This document shows, one piece after another, positions 49,079 through 58,997 of a stretch of DNA of 64,000 nt; the first letter of the stretch is position 1; every line of letters starts with the position of its first letter. The notes under the pieces are model-generated. The model searched no databases, was not told the origin of the DNA, and was given only the letters and a program-made list of their open reading frames with translations. This DNA comes from Entomomonas asaccharolytica (GTDB lineage Bacteria; Pseudomonadota; Gammaproteobacteria; Pseudomonadales; Pseudomonadaceae). The DNA lies in assembly GCF_016653615.1 (NCBI RefSeq), contig NZ_CP067393.1, positions 2,371,673 to 2,435,672 on the forward strand. The letters are read 5' to 3'. A program made the position numbers and the translations under genes.

Positions 49079-50347
49079 ATGTCTAATTTAAAAACGTTAT
49101 CACTTGAATACCATAGTCAACCCCGCCCAGGAAAACTCTCTGTCGAAATCACCAAGCCAACAGCAACCGCTAAAGACCTCGCCTTAGCCTATAGCCCAGG
49201 AGTGGCTGAACCTGTTCGTGAAATCGCCAGAGACTCAGAACTAGCCTATAGCTATACAGGCAAAGGTAACCTTGTAGCTGTAATTTCTAATGGTACCGCT
49301 ATTTTAGGTCTTGGTGATCTAGGCGCTCTAGCTTCTAAACCAGTGATGGAAGGAAAAGGCGTATTATTTAAACGTTTTGCTGGTATTGATGTATTTGATA
49401 TTGAAGTTGATACAAAAGACCCACAGGCATTTATTAATACCGTAAAAAATATTGCTGGTACTTTTGGTGGTATTAACTTAGAAGATATTAAAGCGCCTGA
49501 ATGTTTCGAAATTGAGCAAAAACTGATCGAGCTTTGTGATATTCCTGTATTCCATGACGATCAACATGGCACAGCGATTGTAACCGCAGCTGGTATGCTA
49601 AATGCTTTAGAAATTGCTGGCAAAAAAATTGAAGAAGCGAAGATTGTGTGTTTAGGTGCAGGGGCAGCTGCTACTTCTTGCATGAAATTATTAGTGAGTG
49701 TTGGCGCTAAAATAGAAAATATCTACATGGTTGACCGTAAAGGTATTATCCATGCAGAACGTACTGATCTCAATCCTTACAAAGCACAATTTGCTAATAA
49801 AACTGATAAGCGTACATTAGAAGATGCCTTAACAGGTGCGGATGTGTTTGTCGGTTTATCTGGTCCTAACTTATTATCGGCAGAGGGCTTAAAACTAATG
49901 GCAGCAGATCCTATTGTATTTGCTTGTTCTAATCCTGACCCTGAAATTAGCCCAGAGCTTGCTCACGCTACTCGCCCTGATGTTATTATGGCGACAGGTC
50001 GTTCAGACTACCCTAACCAAGTGAATAATGTTTTAGGTTTCCCATTTATCTTCCGTGGTGCATTAGATGTACGTGCTACTGCGATCAATGAAGAAATGAA
50101 AATAGCCGCTGCTTATGCATTAAGAGATCTGGCTAAACATGATGTTCCTAAAGAAGTGTGTGATGCTTATGGTGCGGACTGTTTTAACTTTGGCCGTGAG
50201 TACATCATTCCTAAACCCAATGATCCACGCTTATTAACTGTTGTATCAGATGCGGTAGCTAAAGCTGCAATAGATTCAGGGGTGGCAACATTACCTTACC
50301 CTAACAACTATCCATTACAATCAGTGGAAGATGTATTTACCAAGTAA
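49079..50347 (+). CDS. maeB: Malic enzyme, short NAD(P)-dependent form
   Basis: Oxidative decarboxylation of malate to pyruvate, 422 residues. N-terminal LSLEYHSQPRPGKLSVEITK, AYSPGVAEPVREIA, metal-binding FHDDQHGTAIV and cofactor loop GAGAAATSCMKLL are all typical. It lacks the C-terminal phosphotransacetylase-like domain of E. coli MaeB (about 760 residues), as in the Pseudomonas enzyme of about the same length. The final EDVFTK is followed by a strong terminator. Confidence 0.93.
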   Translation: MSNLKTLSLEYHSQPRPGKLSVEITKPTATAKDLALAYSPGVAEPVREIARDSELAYSYTGKGNLVAVISNGTAILGLGDLGALASKPVMEGKGVLFKRFAGIDVFDIEVDTKDPQAFINTVKNIAGTFGGINLEDIKAPECFEIEQKLIELCDIPVFHDDQHGTAIVTAAGMLNALEIAGKKIEEAKIVCLGAGAAATSCMKLLVSVGAKIENIYMVDRKGIIHAERTDLNPYKAQFANKTDKRTLEDALTGADVFVGLSGPNLLSAEGLKLMAADPIVFACSNPDPEISPELAHATRPDVIMATGRSDYPNQVNNVLGFPFIFRGALDVRATAINEEMKIAAAYALRDLAKHDVPKEVCDAYGADCFNFGREYIIPKPNDPRLLTVVSDAVAKAAIDSGVATLPYPNNYPLQSVEDVFTK

Positions 50348-50358
50348 TCTTTGCAATC

Positions 50359-50387
50359 AAAAAAGGGTAGTTTAACTACCCTTTTTT
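50359..50387 (+). terminator. Terminator after the malic enzyme gene
   Basis: AAAAAAGGGTAG-TTTAA-CTACCCTTTTTT, perfect stem with a T tract, 11 bases after the stop. Confidence 0.92.
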
Positions 50388-50459
50388 ATTTTATAAAATA
50401 AATAGTAGCGACTGCTGTTACTGCTTAGCTACTATAAGCTAATCACTCAACGCCATCCC

Positions 50460-51254
50460 TTAATACGATTGATTATTTATTGCTGATATACCATTAACCA
50501 CACAATTGGGTAATTGTTTTCGTAGTTCTGTTATCTGTGTCTGTTTGCCACTGATCGTTAAATACTTCAAATATTTTAATTTTGATAACTGTTTAAACAC
50601 TTTAGGATTATCTAATAATTCCATGTCTAGCAATTGCAAAAAAACTATCTGGCTACTGGCTAACAAAAAACTTAAATCTGTTAATTGCTGATTACCTGAT
50701 AAATCTAACCACACTAATTTTTTTAGTTTTTTAATAAAGCTAAAATCAGTTAATTGCGGACATTGATTAACAGCTAAATACATCAATCCTTTTGCTTGCT
50801 CTATTTGCTGTAGATGCTGTAACTGTGCTAAGTAACTTAGCTCTAATGCTTCCAGTTGCTTACCTGCTGGAATTATTACGGTTGTTATCGTATCAGAAGT
50901 ACTTATCACTAATTTAGTAAGTGCTTTTGTTAAAACAGTAAAATCTAAACATTGGCTGCTGTCTTTATACAGATAGAGGCCATGATAAAAATCCTCTAAA
51001 CCATTTTGCTTAATATATTCTTCAAAATGATCTTGAAATAGATTATATGCTGGCCCATCTTTAATATAACGGTGCTTTAATAAAGTAATAAAGGCTAATA
51101 ATTCTTTTTTAGAAAGTGCCTCAAAAAATAAAGGCTTTATATCAGCTAATAATTCAATATGGGGAACATCTTGTAACCACTGCCCTACATCCGCATAGCC
51201 AAAACCTGCTGGTGCTGTTTGCAGTTTATTTTGTAGAAAGGCTAAATCCACCAT
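50460..51254 (-). CDS. Leucine-rich-repeat-like protein
   Basis: Protein of 264 residues, not assigned to a named family. Residues about 120-245 contain irregular leucine-rich repeats: LEALELSYLAQLQHL, GLMYLAVNQCPQLTDFSFIK, LVWLDLSGNQQLTDLSFL and LKYLTISGKQTQITEL, with the LxxLxLxxN/C spacing. The N-terminal part (1-110) is helical and unrecognised. No signal peptide, so it is probably cytoplasmic. It lies 15 bases downstream of queH and is likely co-transcribed. Could be a protein-binding adaptor; no function is claimed. Confidence 0.65.
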   Translation of the reverse strand: MVDLAFLQNKLQTAPAGFGYADVGQWLQDVPHIELLADIKPLFFEALSKKELLAFITLLKHRYIKDGPAYNLFQDHFEEYIKQNGLEDFYHGLYLYKDSSQCLDFTVLTKALTKLVISTSDTITTVIIPAGKQLEALELSYLAQLQHLQQIEQAKGLMYLAVNQCPQLTDFSFIKKLKKLVWLDLSGNQQLTDLSFLLASSQIVFLQLLDMELLDNPKVFKQLSKLKYLKYLTISGKQTQITELRKQLPNCVVNGISAINNQSY

Positions 51255-51269
51255 ATTGACAGTTATTAA

Positions 51270-51935
51270 CTAAACCTTTTCATCATCATAGCCGTAGAAC
51301 TTAACACCTAATTTAATAACTTCACGGCCTTTTTGACGACGCCAACGGTTTGTATCACGCAGTGAATAAATACATCCACAATACTCTTGTTGGTAAAATT
51401 CTTCGCGCTTGCTAATTTCAATCATGCGTTGCGAGCCGCCCTTTTTCCGCCAATTATAATCCCAATACACAATATCAGGGTATTTAGCTGCTGCTCTTAC
51501 ACCACAATCATTAATCTGTTGCATATTTTTCCAGCGTGAAATCCCTAATGAGCTACTAATTACATGAAAACCATGTTCATGGGCATATAATGCGGTACGT
51601 TCAAAACGCATATCAAAACACATGGTACAGCGTATGCCACGCTCTGGTTCATCTTCCATTCCTTTGGCACGCTCAAACCAATTATCCGTATCATAATCCG
51701 CATCCACAAAAGGAATATTATGTTTTTCTGCAAAACGAATATTCTCTTCTTTACGAATTAAATATTCTTTTTCAGGATGAATATTAGGATTATAGAAAAA
51801 CACGGTATAGTCGATACCAGAAGCCTGTAATGCTTCCATTACCTCACCCGAACAAGGCGCACAGCAAGAATGGAGTAATAACTTATCTTGCTCATTAGGT
51901 AACACTAGTTTTTCACGGATAACAGCTGTACTCAT
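51270..51935 (-). CDS. queH: Epoxyqueuosine reductase QueH
   Basis: Last step of queuosine synthesis, reducing epoxyqueuosine in tRNA; the QueH type is unrelated to the cobalamin enzyme QueG. 221 residues with the vicinal Cys24-Cys25 ([10 protein letters not shown]), Cys103 and Cys106 ([14 protein letters not shown]) and EYCGCIYSL near the C-terminus, consistent with iron-sulfur plus second-metal binding. [16 protein letters not shown] is a family signature. Works in the same pathway as gluQ at 17406. Confidence 0.9.
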   Translation of the reverse strand: MSTAVIREKLVLPNEQDKLLLHSCCAPCSGEVMEALQASGIDYTVFFYNPNIHPEKEYLIRKEENIRFAEKHNIPFVDADYDTDNWFERAKGMEDEPERGIRCTMCFDMRFERTALYAHEHGFHVISSSLGISRWKNMQQINDCGVRAAAKYPDIVYWDYNWRKKGGSQRMIEISKREEFYQQEYCGCIYSLRDTNRWRRQKGREVIKLGVKFYGYDDEKV

Positions 51936-52043
51936 TTATTAATACCAAACAACAACAAAATTAAAATTATATCACTATCCCCAAGTCAGCTATAGTTATT
52001 GTTATACAATTTTAGACAAGGCGAATGACTGAAAACACTACAA

Positions 52044-52505
52044 TTAATCTACTAATTCTAAAGTGCCTTGCATTAATCCTATATGCTCTGGATAGCTACA
52101 AAAAAAGCTATATTGTTGTCCCTGCTGTAATTGGCTTACTCCAAAAGTGATGGTTGTACGTTGTCCACCACCAATTAGTTTTGTATGAGCAATAATACGC
52201 GGATCATTATTAATATAATCCGTTTCTTTTTCAAGAATAACTGCTTGGGCTACTTGCTCTTTATCTTGGGCTTTGGTTAACACCCAATTATGCCCCATCA
52301 CACCTTTATCTAAATGGCCATCATGGATAAGATTGATAGTAAAGCTTTGACAGCTTTGACTGACTTTAATATGGTCTGTATCCCATTCAATTCGATCATT
52401 ACTATGAATGGTTATGCTACAGCTAGGAGAAGCTATTACATGACTAATAGCTCCTAGCAACATAACTAAGCCAACAATGACTGGCTTAATATACCCCGTT
52501 GTCAT
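52044..52505 (-). CDS. azu: Azurin
   Basis: Type I blue-copper electron carrier of the periplasm, 153 residues with a signal peptide (cleaved near residue 26). Copper ligands are complete: His72 (MGHNWVL), Cys136 (FFCSYPEH), His141 and Met145; the disulfide pair is Cys29/Cys52. RIIAHTKLIGGG is a strong azurin signature. It starts one base after the pepA stop codon, so it is apparently translated from the pepA message, an unusual setting. Possible partners are c-type cytochromes or peroxidase, none in this window. Confidence 0.94.
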   Translation of the reverse strand: MTTGYIKPVIVGLVMLLGAISHVIASPSCSITIHSNDRIEWDTDHIKVSQSCQSFTINLIHDGHLDKGVMGHNWVLTKAQDKEQVAQAVILEKETDYINNDPRIIAHTKLIGGGQRTTITFGVSQLQQGQQYSFFCSYPEHIGLMQGTLELVD

Positions 52506-52506
52506 A

Positions 52507-54006
<1,500 letters not shown>

Positions 54007-54024
54007 CTAATTCATTCACTTATT

Positions 54025-54336
54025 TCAATAACTAAAATGACTGGTAATCTCTTTTAACTCGTTACCTTCAAACTTCAATACATAATAAAGGCTATTAGAA
54101 ACAATATAAACCCATTCCTCAATAGGTACATCCTCAAAATAATTTCCCCAGCCTTTAGTAATTCTGCGTCCCCATCCTAGGAAACTCTTGCTGTAAGGCT
54201 CACCACAACGATTAATAACATCCATTTGACTATTACCTGTGCCTACTAAACCCCCACTGCAACGCCAAGTACTAGCAGCAAATGCACTAGGGGTAAGAAC
54301 ACTAATAAATAAAATTAATGCTATTAATTGTCTCAT
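54025..54336 (-). CDS. DUF2845 protein, copy 1
   Basis: Secreted small protein of 103 residues with a signal peptide ending SAFA (about residue 20). The mature part has WRCSGGLVGTGNSQMDVINR then CGEPYSKS, and VPIEEWVYIVSNSLYYVLKF: the DUF2845 pattern of an early Cys, a late CGEP and an IEEWxY strand. Function unknown. A related gene lies upstream at 54476. The TAA stop at 54025 is 28 bases before the pepA start. Confidence 0.82.
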   Translation of the reverse strand: MRQLIALILFISVLTPSAFAASTWRCSGGLVGTGNSQMDVINRCGEPYSKSFLGWGRRITKGWGNYFEDVPIEEWVYIVSNSLYYVLKFEGNELKEITSHFSY

Positions 54337-54475
54337 AAATTTTTCATATTAGGATGTAATATTTGTTTAATAATTATAATCACCAAAATTAGTATTGAAC
54401 TGCAAAATAAGTGCGTTCTATCTGCGTTAACAAAAGTTTATAACAAACAATAACTAGCCGTTATTATAAGGCCAC

Positions 54476-54784
54476 TCAATTGGTTGGAAAATAAGACTCT
54501 ATGCTAACTAATTTACCACCTTCAAAACGTAATAAACTATAAGCAGTTGCAGAGCCTGTAGTTTGATTATATATCCATTCTTCTATAGGCACATTACCTT
54601 CGCTACTTCCATCTCCAGTGAATCCTACAAATAGTTGTGTATCAGGTATGCCACATTTTCTTTCAACTTCAAATACACGTTCGCCTACTGAAACTACTTT
54701 TGTACCACAACGCATGGTTTTAAACTGAGCTTGAGCAGAAAAAACACTCATCATCAGAACCAATAATAGATATTTGTTTTTCAT
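54476..54784 (-). CDS. DUF2845 protein, copy 2
   Basis: Paralogue of the neighbouring gene, 102 residues from ATG 54784 (GAGAG five bases upstream). Signal peptide ending SAQA, then MRCGTKVVSVGERVFEVERK and CGIPDT, and the shared VPIEEWIYNQ and LLRFEGGKLVSIES. The longer frame starts at a TTG at 54805 and would add seven hydrophilic residues before the signal peptide. Function unknown; a periplasmic location is expected. Confidence 0.82.
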   Translation of the reverse strand: MKNKYLLLVLMMSVFSAQAQFKTMRCGTKVVSVGERVFEVERKCGIPDTQLFVGFTGDGSSEGNVPIEEWIYNQTTGSATAYSLLRFEGGKLVSIESYFPTN

Positions 54785-54991
54785 ATAATTACTCTCTGCC
54801 AACAAGGATTAATATTAATTATTCTTTATATATAAACTTTATACGCTTTTATAATAAAACAACTGTTTATAAAATTCATTGTTATTATTGGTATATTGCC
54901 TGATATTTCACAAAACATTGATGTTTAGATAAGCTATTCTAAAATTATTTTTTGACGCATCATCTTTTTTGGTAGTTAAAGAATAAGAAAA

Positions 54992-55353
54992 GCAAGAGCC
55001 AGTCGATAAGCCGGGTTCTGTCGCGAACAGTCATTCATCTACGATGGCCATCACTGGACATCTTTAGCAACCTACCCGAATCCAACGCGGGCCACGCTTA
55101 GGATTCCTATTTGGTCTTGCTCCAAGTGGGGTTTACCTAGCCACAAACTGTTACCAGTTGTGCGGTGCGCTCTTACCACACCTTTTCACCCTTACCGTTA
55201 GCATATGCTACTTAGGCGGTTATTTTCTGCGGCACTTTCCGTAGGCTTTCACCTCCCAGGCGTTACCTGGCACTTTGCCCTATGGAGCCCGGACTTTCCT
55301 CCCCTTTTTATAAACATGTTATAAAAAGCAGCGACTGTTTGACCGGCTCTTGC
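54992..55353 (-). ncRNA. rnpB: RNase P RNA (M1 RNA)
   Basis: Catalytic RNA that matures tRNA 5' ends. The terminal helix P1 is formed by GCAAGAGCC near the 5' end pairing with GGCTCTTGC at the 3' end. The conserved core GGAGGAAAGTCCGGGC (55302-55287 on the minus strand) and the CR-V element GACAGAACCCGGCTTA are both present, as are GAAAGTGCC and AGGTAAACCCC. Class A. Boundaries are estimated from P1 and the promoter. It follows rsmI as in Pseudomonas, but mraZ is not next to it here. Confidence 0.96.
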
Positions 55354-55361
55354 TGGAAGTA

Positions 55362-55390
55362 AGCATACCCTTTTAAATACTGAGAAACAA
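55362..55390 (-). promoter_or_regulatory. rnpB promoter
   Basis: On the minus strand TTGTTT (55390-55385), a 17-base spacer and TATGCT (55367-55362), placing the start about eight bases on at the predicted 5' end of P1. Good sigma-70 geometry for a stable RNA. Confidence 0.7.
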
Positions 55391-55509
55391 GCTAAAAACT
55401 TTTTTCCTTTAGTGAGTATAGTTTAAAGTTTTTCTATTAGAGTCACGCATTAAAAAATATAATGATAAAACCAGTAATTACATTAACTACAATCATGACT
55501 ATATACTGA

Positions 55510-56376
55510 TTACTGTTTATTATTGTTATTAGTTAGTTGCAAGGCATATTGATACAGTTTATTTTTACGCTCTCCTGTAATTTCAGCCGCTAAAGCTGCA
55601 GCTTGCTTAACAGGTAAGTCAACTAATAAGATTTTTAAAACTCGCTCAGTTTGTTGATTAATCTCTGCTTGTTCTGGGGCTTTCCAACCTTCAATGAGTA
55701 GTACACATTCACCACGCTGCTGATTACTATCCGCTTCTACCCATTGCACTAATTCAGCTAATGGAGCATTTTTAATGGTCTCAAAGGTTTTTGTTAATTC
55801 TCTGGCTAATACAGCTTGACGATTTGCGCCAAAAATAGTCGCTAAATCTTGTAAACTTTCTAATAAACGATGGGGAGCTTCATAAAAGATAATGGTTCTT
55901 TGTTCTTCTTTCAATGCTTCTAGGGTTGCTTTTCTCGTTGATGATTTAGCTGGTAAAAAACCTTCAAAACTAAAACGATCAGAAGGTAGACCTGCTACTG
56001 ATAAGGCAGCGATTACTGCACATGCCCCTGGAATAGGGACTACTTTGATCCCTTGTTGTTGTGCTTGCTTGACTAAATGAAAACCAGGATCAGAAATCAA
56101 TGGCGTTCCAGCATCGGAAATGAGAGCTATATTTTTTCCTGCCAATAATAACTGCACAAAATAGTTTTGTTGTTCTCGCTCATTATGATCGTGACAGGCT
56201 TTAAGCGGTGTATTAATGGCAAAATGCTGTAATAGTTTGGTGCTATGGCGGGTATCTTCAGCCGCTACCAAGTCTACTTCACGTAAAATTCGCAAAGCAC
56301 GATTGGTAATATCTTCCAAATTACCAATTGGTGTTGCCACTATATAAAGTGTTCCACTAGCAGACTGCTCTATCAA
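55510..56376 (-). CDS. rsmI: 16S rRNA 2'-O-methyltransferase RsmI
   Basis: SAM-dependent ribose methylation of C1402 in 16S rRNA, tetrapyrrole-methylase fold, 288 residues. GTLYIVATPIGNLEDITNRA, AAEDTRHSTKLLQHF, LISDAGTPLISDPGFHLV and FYEAPHRLLESL are the diagnostic motifs. Precedes rnpB on the minus strand. Confidence 0.96.
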   Translation of the reverse strand: MIEQSASGTLYIVATPIGNLEDITNRALRILREVDLVAAEDTRHSTKLLQHFAINTPLKACHDHNEREQQNYFVQLLLAGKNIALISDAGTPLISDPGFHLVKQAQQQGIKVVPIPGACAVIAALSVAGLPSDRFSFEGFLPAKSSTRKATLEALKEEQRTIIFYEAPHRLLESLQDLATIFGANRQAVLARELTKTFETIKNAPLAELVQWVEADSNQQRGECVLLIEGWKAPEQAEINQQTERVLKILLVDLPVKQAAALAAEITGERKNKLYQYALQLTNNNNKQ

Positions 56377-56382
56377 AATAAT

Positions 56383-56404
56383 ACCTTTTAAACAAATAAA
56401 AGGT
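56383..56404 (-). terminator. Weak hairpin between the M23 gene and rsmI
   Basis: ACCTTTT/AAAAGGT stem of seven bases with an eight-base loop, followed on the minus strand by ATTATTTT just ahead of the rsmI start. AT-rich, so at most a partial terminator. Confidence 0.4.
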
Positions 56405-56408
56405 TATT

Positions 56409-57368
56409 TTACTCCACCATAGCCATTTGTATAGGTAAATTATCAGACTTACCCACTCGTGTGATGTAAGTGATGGGATTAACAGCTTGATTATTTTTAA
56501 CTACTTCAAAATGTACATGTGGTCCTGTCGCCCGACCAGAACTACCTAACTTAGCAACTACTTGCCCTACCTGTACCAGATCACCAGCACTTACTAAGTT
56601 TTGTTGGTTATGTGCATAAATAGTTTTGTAACCATCTAAGTGGCTGATTTCTACTACATTACCATAGCCTGTTTTAACGCCAGAAAAGGTAACAACACCT
56701 GCTGCTACAGACATAATATCAGCACCACGAGGCCCTGAGAAATCTACTCCTTTATGTCCCTTAGAACGCCCTGTAATTGGATCTATTCTTGTACCAAAAC
56801 GCGAGGTAATATAACCATTTTTAACAGGATAACCTGCAATATAATTTTCTTGTCGAATGCTACGCTTAACAATTAATTGCTCTAATATTTCTAACTGTTT
56901 TTCTCTGGTAGTAATTTTATCTGATAATCTATTGAGCTCTTGCATAAAAGTAGGAGGTGTAAACGCTTCCTTACCGTCGCCTACATTTTCTTCAGAACCA
57001 CCTAAACCGACACTCTCAGAAAAATCAAACTCATTATCAATACCTGCTAATCCTGTTAAGCGCTCACCCATTGCGTCTAAACGAATCAATCGTGCTTGTA
57101 TATTGGCTAAATAGGCACTGTAAGCATCTAAACGTGCTTGTGCTTTTTGACGTATATTAGCTATCTCTTCCAAGGGCTCTTTCATTACAGTGGCTATTTG
57201 CTCATCTGTAATTACATTCGTCTTTATAGCTTGTTTAGTAAACCAATAGCCCAAACTCGCAGAAACAACACACAACACCACTAAACTTAAAATGATGGTA
57301 GATAAATCCGTTGCAAAAGTAATGCGACTACGCTGAGCATTTTGTTCAGAAATGAAGATAAGGCGCAT
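56409..57368 (-). CDS. M23 (LytM) metallopeptidase family protein
   Basis: Inner-membrane-anchored peptidoglycan-hydrolase-type protein, 319 residues. One membrane segment (about 22-45), a coiled-coil stalk (about 60-170), then the LytM domain with zinc ligands His205 and Asp209 (GHKGVDFSG) and His284/His286 (GPHVHFEV). All ligands are kept, so it may be an active endopeptidase rather than a degenerate activator such as EnvC. In Pseudomonas the homologue lies beyond lpxC next to secA; here rsmI follows. Confidence 0.9.
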   Translation of the reverse strand: MRLIFISEQNAQRSRITFATDLSTIILSLVVLCVVSASLGYWFTKQAIKTNVITDEQIATVMKEPLEEIANIRQKAQARLDAYSAYLANIQARLIRLDAMGERLTGLAGIDNEFDFSESVGLGGSEENVGDGKEAFTPPTFMQELNRLSDKITTREKQLEILEQLIVKRSIRQENYIAGYPVKNGYITSRFGTRIDPITGRSKGHKGVDFSGPRGADIMSVAAGVVTFSGVKTGYGNVVEISHLDGYKTIYAHNQQNLVSAGDLVQVGQVVAKLGSSGRATGPHVHFEVVKNNQAVNPITYITRVGKSDNLPIQMAMVE

Positions 57369-57454
57369 ACAAACTTCCTTTAATTAAAACTATTCACTTA
57401 CATAATCCCTGTATTTTGCTAAAATAATTAAGCCATATTAAATACAGAGTTCAT

Positions 57455-57901
57455 ATGTCTTTCCGACCGTTATATGCAAAACATTCTAAATCGCTCTTGA
57501 TAAAAACCTCTTCACTAAAACAACTCGTGAATAGAGCTTCGTACCTTAGCCGCTTACAAGAATGTTTAAATCTGTACTTATCAACTGCTATAAGAGAAAA
57601 CTGTGCTATTGCTTCCTTCCAAAATGGAATATTAACTATTTTGGTAAATAATGCGCACTGGGCGACTCGCTTACGCTATCAACAAAATAAGTTAAAACAA
57701 CAGTTACAAAATCACCATGAGTTTAATGGTATTGATAAAGTTACTATAAAAGTTTCCCCCAGACCCTTAAAAGAGCCAGAAGAAGTACATGGTTTAACCA
57801 TGTCTTCCAAAACAGCAAAAATTATTGCTGAAACAGCTGAAAATATAAACCATCCAGCACTTCGAGAAGCACTGGAACGTTTATCTAAACATACTACATA
57901 G
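57455..57901 (+). CDS. dciA: DciA-type replicative helicase loader (DUF721)
   Basis: Protein of 148 residues from the DUF721 family; DciA supports loading or operation of DnaB in bacteria lacking DnaC. The KH-like core at about 25-105 contains LQECLNLYLSTAIRENCAIA, GILTILVNNAHWATRLRYQQ and the following NKLKQQL. The C-terminal tail is short and charged. Divergent from the M23 gene and convergent with lpxC, the same neighbourhood as in Pseudomonas. Confidence 0.86.
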   Translation: MSFRPLYAKHSKSLLIKTSSLKQLVNRASYLSRLQECLNLYLSTAIRENCAIASFQNGILTILVNNAHWATRLRYQQNKLKQQLQNHHEFNGIDKVTIKVSPRPLKEPEEVHGLTMSSKTAKIIAETAENINHPALREALERLSKHTT

Positions 57902-57929
57902 ACTTTAGTCTAAAGGGGATTTTAACAGA

Positions 57930-58841
57930 TTATGCAGATGTGGCAAGTTGAATATAAGAAATAGGTGCTTTGTCAACGCCTTCAAAGGTCACCATTTCCC
58001 ATGCATCGGGTTGGCTGATAAGGGTTCTCAGTAATTTATTATTTAAGGCATGGCCTGATTTAAAACCAATAAACTCACCGACTAAACTGTGGCCTAGTAA
58101 ATACAAGTCACCGATGGAATCAAGGATTTTATGTTTTACAAATTCATCTTCATAACGAAGACCATCTTCATTCATAACGCCCTCATCACCTACAACGATA
58201 GCATTTTCTAAACTACCACCTAATGTTAGGTCTTTGGAACGTAAATACTCAATTTCTCTCATAAAGCCAAAGGTTCTAGCACGGCTAACTTCTTTTACAA
58301 AGGTTGTACTTGAAAAATCAATAGTGGCTGATTGAGTATGCTTCTTAAAGGCTGGATGATCAAAATCAATTTCAAAACTGACTTTAAAACCATCAAACGG
58401 TAAAAAAGTAGCTTTTTTACCATTATCTTCTACAGATACTTCTTTTTTAATACGTATAAATCTTTTTGGCGCGTCTTGTTCTTCTAAACCAGCAGATTGA
58501 ATTAAAAATACAAACGGACCAGCACTACCATCCATAATAGGTACTTCTGAACAAGAAAGTTCAATACGAGCATTATCAATACCTAAACCTGCCATAGCAG
58601 ATAATAAATGCTCAACTGTATCAATACGAACCCCATCTTTCATTAATGTAGTAGAAAGTGTTGTTTCACCTACATTTTCAGCCCTAGCTGGAATTTCAAC
58701 CATAGGGTCTAAGTCAGCTCTACAAAAGACAATACCTGAATCTACAGGGGCTGGCTTTAAGGTAAGGTATACTTTTTTACCTGAATGAAGACCTACACCT
58801 GTAGCGCGAATGGTGTTTTTTAATGTGCGTTGTTTAATCAT
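57930..58841 (-). CDS. lpxC: UDP-3-O-acyl-N-acetylglucosamine deacetylase LpxC
   Basis: First committed step of lipid A synthesis, zinc amidase of 303 residues. His78 ([10 protein letters not shown]) and the HKILDSIGD motif (His and Asp zinc ligands) with the later [19 protein letters not shown] are complete; the N-terminus [20 protein letters not shown] is standard. Downstream of ftsZ, the end of the dcw cluster as in Pseudomonas, separated from it by a hairpin. Confidence 0.97.
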   Translation of the reverse strand: MIKQRTLKNTIRATGVGLHSGKKVYLTLKPAPVDSGIVFCRADLDPMVEIPARAENVGETTLSTTLMKDGVRIDTVEHLLSAMAGLGIDNARIELSCSEVPIMDGSAGPFVFLIQSAGLEEQDAPKRFIRIKKEVSVEDNGKKATFLPFDGFKVSFEIDFDHPAFKKHTQSATIDFSSTTFVKEVSRARTFGFMREIEYLRSKDLTLGGSLENAIVVGDEGVMNEDGLRYEDEFVKHKILDSIGDLYLLGHSLVGEFIGFKSGHALNNKLLRTLISQPDAWEMVTFEGVDKAPISYIQLATSA

Positions 58842-58940
58842 ACAATTCTCGTTCCAGCAAAATGCGAATTGCTATCAATAATAGCAGATTGCCCTTTAAC
58901 TGAACACCCTTCCCACCCTGAAAAACCATTGATAAAATAA

Positions 58941-58974
58941 AATAGCGTTATAGGTTTTTACCTATAACGCTATT
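58941..58974 (-). terminator. Hairpin between ftsZ and lpxC
   Basis: Perfect 14-base stem AATAGCGTTATAGG/CCTATAACGCTATT with a six-base loop, 23 bases after the ftsZ stop, followed by TTATTTTATC on the minus strand. It separates lpxC expression from the ftsZ transcript. Confidence 0.8.
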
Positions 58975-58997
58975 ATTACACTGCTTTACTAAATAAA

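Noticed and set aside
49079-50347. Malic enzyme as a truncated MaeB
   Set aside because: The short form of about 420 residues is the normal version in Pseudomonas and is followed by a proper terminator, not by remnants of a phosphotransacetylase domain.
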